Source: Caryophanales bacterium
GTDB taxonomy: Bacteria > Bacillota_I > Bacilli_A > RFN20 > CAG-826
Assembly (NCBI GenBank): GCA_022781015.1
Contig: JALEUF010000052.1
Span: forward strand, 1-5,301
Direction of reading: 5' to 3'
Length of the DNA stretch: 5,301 bases
Part shown: positions 1 to 2,933 of the stretch, piece after piece
Layout: every line of letters starts with the position of its first letter
Numbering within the stretch: position 1 is the stretch's first letter
Notes under the pieces: model-generated
The model's input: the letters and a program-made list of their open reading frames with translations, nothing else
The model's database searches: none
What the model was told of the DNA's origin: nothing
Translations under genes and position numbers: made by a program

Positions 1-15
1 GTTTGTCCAACATTT

Positions 16-44
16 GGGTCTCACTTCATAATGGAGACTTTTTT
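16..44 (+). terminator. Candidate rho-independent terminator for a plus-strand gene left of the window
   Basis: GTCTC (18-22) pairs with GAGAC (34-38) across an 11-nt loop, and six T follow at 39-44. Two G-U pairs (G16 and G17 with the first T residues) could lengthen the stem. The T-run is on the plus strand only, so this would stop a transcript entering from the left, not the minus-strand operon that ends at 66. The stem is short and the loop long, so strength is doubtful. The stretch could instead belong to the end of an insertion sequence. Confidence 0.42.
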
Positions 45-65
45 GTTTGAATATTATTTACTTGT

Positions 66-1025
66 TTACTTTTCTTCTTTAAAAGCAGAAGCAAGAACTT
101 CTGAAGTAGAGGCTAGAGCTTGCAAGTTTGAAGGAAGATAGATCTTCGTGGATTTGCCATCTGCAATCTTTTCTAGAGCTTCATATCCCTTGATTGTTAA
201 GACCGAATTGTCCGCCCCTGCCTCTTTAATGGCCTTGATACCATCGGCTTCGGCTTCCCTTACCATCCTTATACCTTCGGCTTCGGCTTTCTTTAAGGAT
301 AATAATTTCTGGGCTTCACCTTCAGCTTTCTTGATCATGGATTCCTTTTCGGCTTCTGAAGAAAGAATCATGGATTCCTTATTACCTTCAGCGATAAGGA
401 TAGCGGATTGTTTTTGCCCTTCTGCAAGAAGGATCTTTTCTCTTTTCTCTCTTTCGGCCCTCATTTGACGTTCCATGGCTTCTTGGATGTCTCTAGGTGG
501 AAGGATGTTCTTTACTTCTACCCTAGTGACTTTGATTCCCCAAGGATCAGTAGCTTCATCAAGTGTCTTTCTCATCTTTTCATTGATGACATCCCTAGAA
601 GTAAGGGTGGAATCCAAATCTAGTTCACCGATGATATTCCTTAATGTCGTAGAAGAGAGGAATTCAATGGCTTGTACTGGGTTTTCGACTCCATAGGCAT
701 ATAGCTTTGGATCAGAAACATAATAGAAGACGACTGTATCAATTTGGATAGTGACGTTATCGCTAGTGATGACATTTTGAGGAGGGAAGTCTTTTACTTG
801 TTCCCTCATATCGATACGATGGGCAAGTCTATCAACAAATGGTACCTTGAAATGGACACCTGTATCCCAGGTAGCCCTATAAGAACCAAGTCTTTCGATA
901 ATTCCCTTTTCGGTTTGGGAAATGATCTTGATGTTACAAAGCAAGATAAGCAAGACGAGGACGAAAATCGAAACTAGAACAATTAGGGCAATTGCATACC
1001 CTGGTAGACCTTCTAAAACTAACAT
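66..1025 (-). CDS. qmcA: SPFH/band-7 (stomatin-prohibitin) membrane protein, QmcA-like
   Basis: A 319-aa protein of usual length for the QmcA / stomatin-like-2 group. Residues 11-32 form one hydrophobic helix that anchors it. The SPFH domain runs from about 33 to 190, with family signatures: QTEKGIIERLG (37-47), PPQNVITSDNV (81-91), TLRNIIGELDLD (127-138), WGIKVTRVEVKNILPP (162-177) and a Met/Ala/Glu/Arg-rich stretch at 184-196. A long charged coiled coil follows (about 185-275), then a short hydrophobic C-terminal segment (299-315). Family members form large rings at the membrane and act as scaffolds; the exact role here is inferred only. The start is supported by AAGGAG 8 nt upstream. It is the last gene of a three-gene operon, 5 nt after the NfeD-like gene, the usual partner. 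Only one ATA Ile codon was found, unlike the neighbouring plus-strand gene. The family call is firm; the orthology implied by the symbol is less so. Confidence 0.93.
   Translation of the reverse strand: MLVLEGLPGYAIALIVLVSIFVLVLLILLCNIKIISQTEKGIIERLGSYRATWDTGVHFKVPFVDRLAHRIDMREQVKDFPPQNVITSDNVTIQIDTVVFYYVSDPKLYAYGVENPVQAIEFLSSTTLRNIIGELDLDSTLTSRDVINEKMRKTLDEATDPWGIKVTRVEVKNILPPRDIQEAMERQMRAEREKREKILLAEGQKQSAILIAEGNKESMILSSEAEKESMIKKAEGEAQKLLSLKKAEAEGIRMVREAEADGIKAIKEAGADNSVLTIKGYEALEKIADGKSTKIYLPSNLQALASTSEVLASAFKEEK
210..425 (-). repeat. 11-residue (33-bp) repeats in the SPFH coiled coil
   Basis: An Ala/Ser-Glu/Gly-Gly/Ala core recurs every 11 residues at 201, 212, 223 and 234, then at 247, 258 and 269 after a 13-residue step. 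The hydrophobic positions repeat with it, the hendecad pattern of a coiled coil. The periodicity also shows in the DNA: ATCATGGATTCCTT occurs at 334-347 and 367-380, and near-identical 19-mers beginning ATACC (A/T)TCGGC occur at 238-256 and 271-289, each pair 33 bp apart. This indicates growth by duplication of 33-bp units, or conserved codon choice. Confidence 0.75.
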
Positions 1026-1030
1026 TTTTG

Positions 1031-1477
1031 TTACTCCTTTTTAGATTTATCTATAAACAATTTATTCCCGGCGACCGAGACAACTCTAGCGACTTCCCCT
1101 TCTTCAAATGTTTCATTTGTAAGAGTCGAGGCAGTCCAAGTCATCCCGTTTACCTCTATTTCTCCTGGTTGAAGTGAATCTACTTTAGTTAAGACGATTC
1201 CTTTCTTTCCAACAAGGTTATCAATATATCCTCTGGTCTTTTCTTTTTTGGCAGTCCATTTCTTTATAAATGGCCTCATCAAGAAGAAAGAAATCAAGGA
1301 AACTCCTACAAAGATAATTATCTCACCCCAATAAGGGACTCCTGGAATAAAGGATATTGCGAATGAGATAAGTGCTCCAACGCAGAACCAAATAGAGACA
1401 ATCGCTTCGGTCGAGGCCTCAATAATTAAGGCTGCAACGGCAAATATTAGCCAAACTAGCCACATCCATTCTTCCAT
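1031..1477 (-). CDS. Short NfeD-like (YbbJ-type) membrane protein with C-terminal OB fold
   Basis: A 148-aa protein of the short NfeD class, without the N-terminal serine-protease domain of long NfeD proteins. Three hydrophobic helices are visible at about 5-21, 24-44 and 50-67, followed by a basic cytosolic linker (71-82). The C-terminal OB fold (about 85-145) carries family signatures: GKKG (90-93), LQPGEIEVNGMTWTA (102-116), the Phe-Glu-Glu-Gly-Glu turn (124-128) and AGNKLFI (136-142). In the known pairing (E. coli YbbJ with QmcA), NfeD proteins sit beside an SPFH protein and are thought to bind it; the next gene here is that partner. Translation is probably coupled to the upstream gene, since its Shine-Dalgarno lies in that gene's last codons. 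The stop TAA lies within the spacer between the next gene's ribosome site and its ATG. Confidence 0.92.
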   Translation of the reverse strand: MEEWMWLVWLIFAVAALIIEASTEAIVSIWFCVGALISFAISFIPGVPYWGEIIIFVGVSLISFFLMRPFIKKWTAKKEKTRGYIDNLVGKKGIVLTKVDSLQPGEIEVNGMTWTASTLTNETFEEGEVARVVSVAGNKLFIDKSKKE

Positions 1478-1479
1478 AA

Positions 1480-1851
1480 TTAATTGACCTCCTTATCAGT
1501 TTTTATTATAAGATATTCATTTTCTTCATCATATATCGACTTATATTTTTTAGGGATGGAAGAGAAATTTATATTTAGCATCTTCCCTAAAGTCGACATA
1601 AGGGATGTCGATGAAATTCGCGAATAGCTTTTCTTGTTTGCTACATCGAAGCAGGAATGGGGATCGATATCTCCTAGAGAATACCTATCTTTGCTAAGTG
1701 GCCTAACAATGACATTTCTATCATCATCTACCCCCACTTGGACTTTATAAGCGTCAATTAGAGAAATAGAGGCAATAGAATTAAAAGTCATATTCGTTGA
1801 ATAGCAAGTTACTATTCCTTCCTTTTCTAGTTCATTTATCCATTTGATCAT
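1480..1851 (-). CDS. Unrecognised 123-aa cytosolic protein, first gene of the NfeD-SPFH operon
   Basis: I do not recognise the family. The 123-aa product has no signal peptide or membrane helix and looks mixed alpha/beta: an N-terminal helix (1-12), beta-like AYKVQVGV (34-41) and NVIVRPL (46-52), a helix-like Ser/Leu/Met stretch (80-93) and a final strand YLIIKTD (113-119). Distinctive segments are TCYSTNMTFN (15-24), PLSKDRYSLGDID (51-63) and KKSYSRISSTSLM (73-85). The two Cys (16, 67) form no metal motif. It is very likely a real gene: AGGAGG sits 5 nt before the ATG, a promoter lies just upstream, and it is spaced 2 nt from nfeD. The context suggests a function with the SPFH/NfeD membrane complex, perhaps regulatory, but nothing in the sequence proves this. 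Confidence 0.85.
   Translation of the reverse strand: MIKWINELEKEGIVTCYSTNMTFNSIASISLIDAYKVQVGVDDDRNVIVRPLSKDRYSLGDIDPHSCFDVANKKSYSRISSTSLMSTLGKMLNINFSSIPKKYKSIYDEENEYLIIKTDKEVN
1487..1494 (-). promoter_or_regulatory. Shine-Dalgarno of nfeD inside the preceding gene
   Basis: AAGGAGGT on the minus strand is a near-perfect anti-16S match. It is formed by the Lys-Glu-Val codons at the end of the 123-aa gene, whose stop codon (1482-1480) is only 2 nt before the nfeD ATG. This geometry fixes the nfeD start and implies coupled translation of the two cistrons. Confidence 0.85.
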
Positions 1852-1868
1852 AATGCCCTCCTGGTTAT

Positions 1869-1896
1869 ATTATCTAATAATTTCAAATCTTTTCAA
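1869..1896 (-). promoter_or_regulatory. Candidate sigma-70/SigA promoter of the 123-aa/nfeD/SPFH operon
   Basis: On the minus strand, TTGAAA (1896-1891) is followed after 16 nt by GATAAT (1874-1869); each hexamer is close to the TTGACA/TATAAT consensus. Transcription would begin near 1862-1863, right at the AGGAGG (1862-1857) of the first gene, giving an unusually short leader. The overlapping TAATAT at 18-nt spacing is an alternative -10, and TTGAAA copies 10 bp to either side are alternative -35 positions. Confidence 0.6.
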
Positions 1897-1906
1897 GAGT
1901 TTTCAA
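1881..1906. repeat. Three TTTCAA hexamers in 10-bp phase
   Basis: TTTCAA (TTGAAA on the other strand) occurs at 1881-1886, 1891-1896 and 1901-1906, exactly one helical turn apart, in the divergent promoter region. The middle copy is the best -35 of the minus-strand operon. Phased A/T tracts of this kind tend to curve DNA; they could also be half-sites for a regulator. Confidence 0.5.
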
Positions 1907-1920
1907 AAAAATATTTTTTT

Positions 1921-1950
1921 TATACAAATACAATGAAAATGTTATATAAT
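1921..1950 (+). promoter_or_regulatory. Candidate promoter of the 195-aa zinc-ribbon gene
   Basis: A perfect TATAAT (1945-1950) is preceded by a weak -35, TATACA (1921-1926), with 18-nt spacing. The predicted start is near 1957, again at the first base of the Shine-Dalgarno. A second -10-like hexamer, TACAAT at 1929-1934, lacks a well-placed -35. The -10 is well supported; the -35 is not. Confidence 0.5.
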
Positions 1951-1956
1951 TCTCTT

Positions 1957-1962
1957 GGAGGT
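1957..1962 (+). promoter_or_regulatory. Shine-Dalgarno that fixes the start of the 195-aa gene
   Basis: GGAGGT lies 6 nt before ATG 1969. An in-frame ATG at 1933 would add 12 residues, but that stretch contains the -10 box and this ribosome site and has no Shine-Dalgarno of its own, so 1969 is the start to use. Confidence 0.85.
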
Positions 1963-1968
1963 AAAAAC

Positions 1969-2556
1969 ATGGACAACAAAGACTATATCAATGAATATGA
2001 GCAAAAAATGAAGCAAGAACCTTTCTGGAACAATAAAAATAAAGGTAATTACAGTCTATATAAAAAGATATGTAAGGACCCAACTGACCTAAAAAAGGCT
2101 AAAAAGATAGGTATTATATTTTTTATCATATTTTCAGTTTTGTTTACTATTTCCATGGTCTTGATGATAATTGGAATAGTAAATTCAAGAAATATAGGAT
2201 TTGAGGTATATTTCCCTGGGTTTATGATTGCTCTTGCAATATCTATCTTTTTTCTCCAATGCGCACTTATTGTTATTAGCCAATATAGGAGAATAAATAA
2301 ATTCCTAAAAGAAAAGAATTCTAATAACAATAATATAGATTCTAACGATGGGCATGTATTTGAAACTGAAAGCAATAACCACCGTTTCTATGCCCCAAGT
2401 TTTGATTCTAGCGATAGATTCGTAAATAAAGGTACGACAAAAGAAGAGAATCTCTCCAAAAGCGAAATCTCAACAAAAGTATGTTTAAAATGCGGATATA
2501 TAAATCCTAAAGATGCTAAATTTTGTTCCCAGTGCGGGAATGAATTTAAATCCTAA
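1969..2556 (+). CDS. Two-helix membrane protein with C-terminal zinc ribbon, function unknown
   Basis: A 195-aa protein I cannot assign to a named family. A charged N-terminus (1-46) with Lys-rich KKAKK is followed by two hydrophobic helices at about 47-71 and 82-104, then RRINKFLKEK. Positive charges on both outer sides suggest both ends are cytosolic. A low-complexity Asn/Ser-rich linker (about 115-168) leads to a zinc ribbon: Cys172, Cys175, Cys186 and Cys189 (CxxC-x10-CxxC, with NPKDAKFCSQCG typical of the double-Cys ribbon type). Such ribbons are common at the ends of Gram-positive membrane proteins and usually bind zinc; a specific role cannot be given. The gene is monocistronic, with its own promoter, and its stop overlaps that of the converging YceD-like gene. 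ATA encodes 11 of 21 Ile, and Asn/Lys codons are AT-rich, unlike the SPFH gene; this may reflect low expression or a different origin. Confidence 0.85.
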   Translation: MDNKDYINEYEQKMKQEPFWNNKNKGNYSLYKKICKDPTDLKKAKKIGIIFFIIFSVLFTISMVLMIIGIVNSRNIGFEVYFPGFMIALAISIFFLQCALIVISQYRRINKFLKEKNSNNNNIDSNDGHVFETESNNHRFYAPSFDSSDRFVNKGTTKEENLSKSEISTKVCLKCGYINPKDAKFCSQCGNEFKS

Positions 2557-2933
2557 TTATCCTTCAAGGGTTTTAAAGGAACATAAGTCTTTATTAAACA
2601 AAGGCAAAGATCTTTTAATTCAAAGCTAGAGGAAGGGAAGATATATCCTTCCCCTTCTCCATCTTCTTTATCCATAATCTCAAAATCCTCGGCTATATCG
2701 AGGGTTTTTTTAAACGGTTCACAGGTAAGTGAATCTGAAAGGATTACATCTGCCTTAATTATTACATTAGCCCTTAGATAATTATCTTCGTCACGGTAAA
2801 AATATCCATTTATATTCGAAGAAGTTACTTCCAATAAAGGATAAAGTTTCTTGCATTCTTCTTTTGAATAGGAAAAATCTTCATCGAATTCAAGATCTTT
2901 ATTTATTAAGACACTAGATTTAAAGATAATCAT
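2553..2933 (-). CDS. Probable divergent YceD/DUF177 family protein
   Basis: A 126-aa acidic, cytosolic protein. It fits the YceD/DUF177 (COG1399) layout: a strand-rich N-terminal half with a Gly turn (about 34-46), a core RANVIIKADVILSDSLTC (54-71) resembling the family's strand leading into the Cys-Arg-Cys site, an EDF motif (82-84), an acidic loop (89-96), then a C-terminal helix ending in a Pro-Leu-Lys-Pro-Leu tail (119-123). The usual CxRC is reduced to one Cys (71) followed by Glu-Pro-Phe. Family members are implicated in 23S rRNA accumulation or ribosome biogenesis and normally precede rpmF; no rpmF follows here. The ATG overlaps the pheT stop as ATGA and only a weak AGG precedes it, so translation probably depends on reinitiation after pheT. 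The family call is from memory of the profile and is moderate. Confidence 0.62.
   Translation of the reverse strand: MIIFKSSVLINKDLEFDEDFSYSKEECKKLYPLLEVTSSNINGYFYRDEDNYLRANVIIKADVILSDSLTCEPFKKTLDIAEDFEIMDKEDGEGEGYIFPSSSFELKDLCLCLIKTYVPLKPLKDN

Noticed and set aside
1..13. Minus-strand ATG at 13-11 (Met-Leu-Asp-Lys...) as the next gene of the SPFH operon
   Set aside because: Only four codons are visible and there is no clear Shine-Dalgarno before it.
148..977. Plus-strand open frames opposite the SPFH gene (148-468, 408-623, 475-696, 744-977)
   Set aside because: Antisense shadows of a well-conserved gene; Ser/Phe-rich composition is what the repetitive coiled coil gives on the other strand, and none has a convincing ribosome site.
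1933..1968. N-terminal extension of the zinc-ribbon gene from ATG 1933
   Set aside because: The 12 extra codons cover the TATAAT box and the GGAGGT ribosome site of ATG 1969, and ATG 1933 has no Shine-Dalgarno.
2049..2375. Minus-strand open frame inside the zinc-ribbon gene, and plus-strand frames inside pheT (3087-3446, 4320-4655) and across the SPFH/nfeD junction (992-1177)
   Set aside because: All lie opposite genes with clear domains, start sites and Shine-Dalgarno signals; no independent coding evidence.
2439..2457. Minus-strand hairpin GGAGAG-ATT-CTCTTC followed by TTTT as terminator of the pheT unit
   Set aside because: Position about 100 nt after the last stop is possible, but the stem is only 6 bp with one G-U pair, the T-run is four bases, and it lies inside a coding region; too weak to annotate.
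2522..2544. Hairpin TTCCC/GGGAA with a 5-nt loop at the end of the zinc-ribbon gene as a terminator
   Set aside because: It consists of the Cys-x-x-Cys-Gly codons, depends on G-U pairs for length, and has no T-run on either strand.
2930..2932. Mycoplasma-type code with TGA as Trp
   Set aside because: PheT ends naturally at this TGA after a normal FDX-ACB domain, the stop forms the ATGA overlap with the next gene, and Trp is TGG in the genes here.
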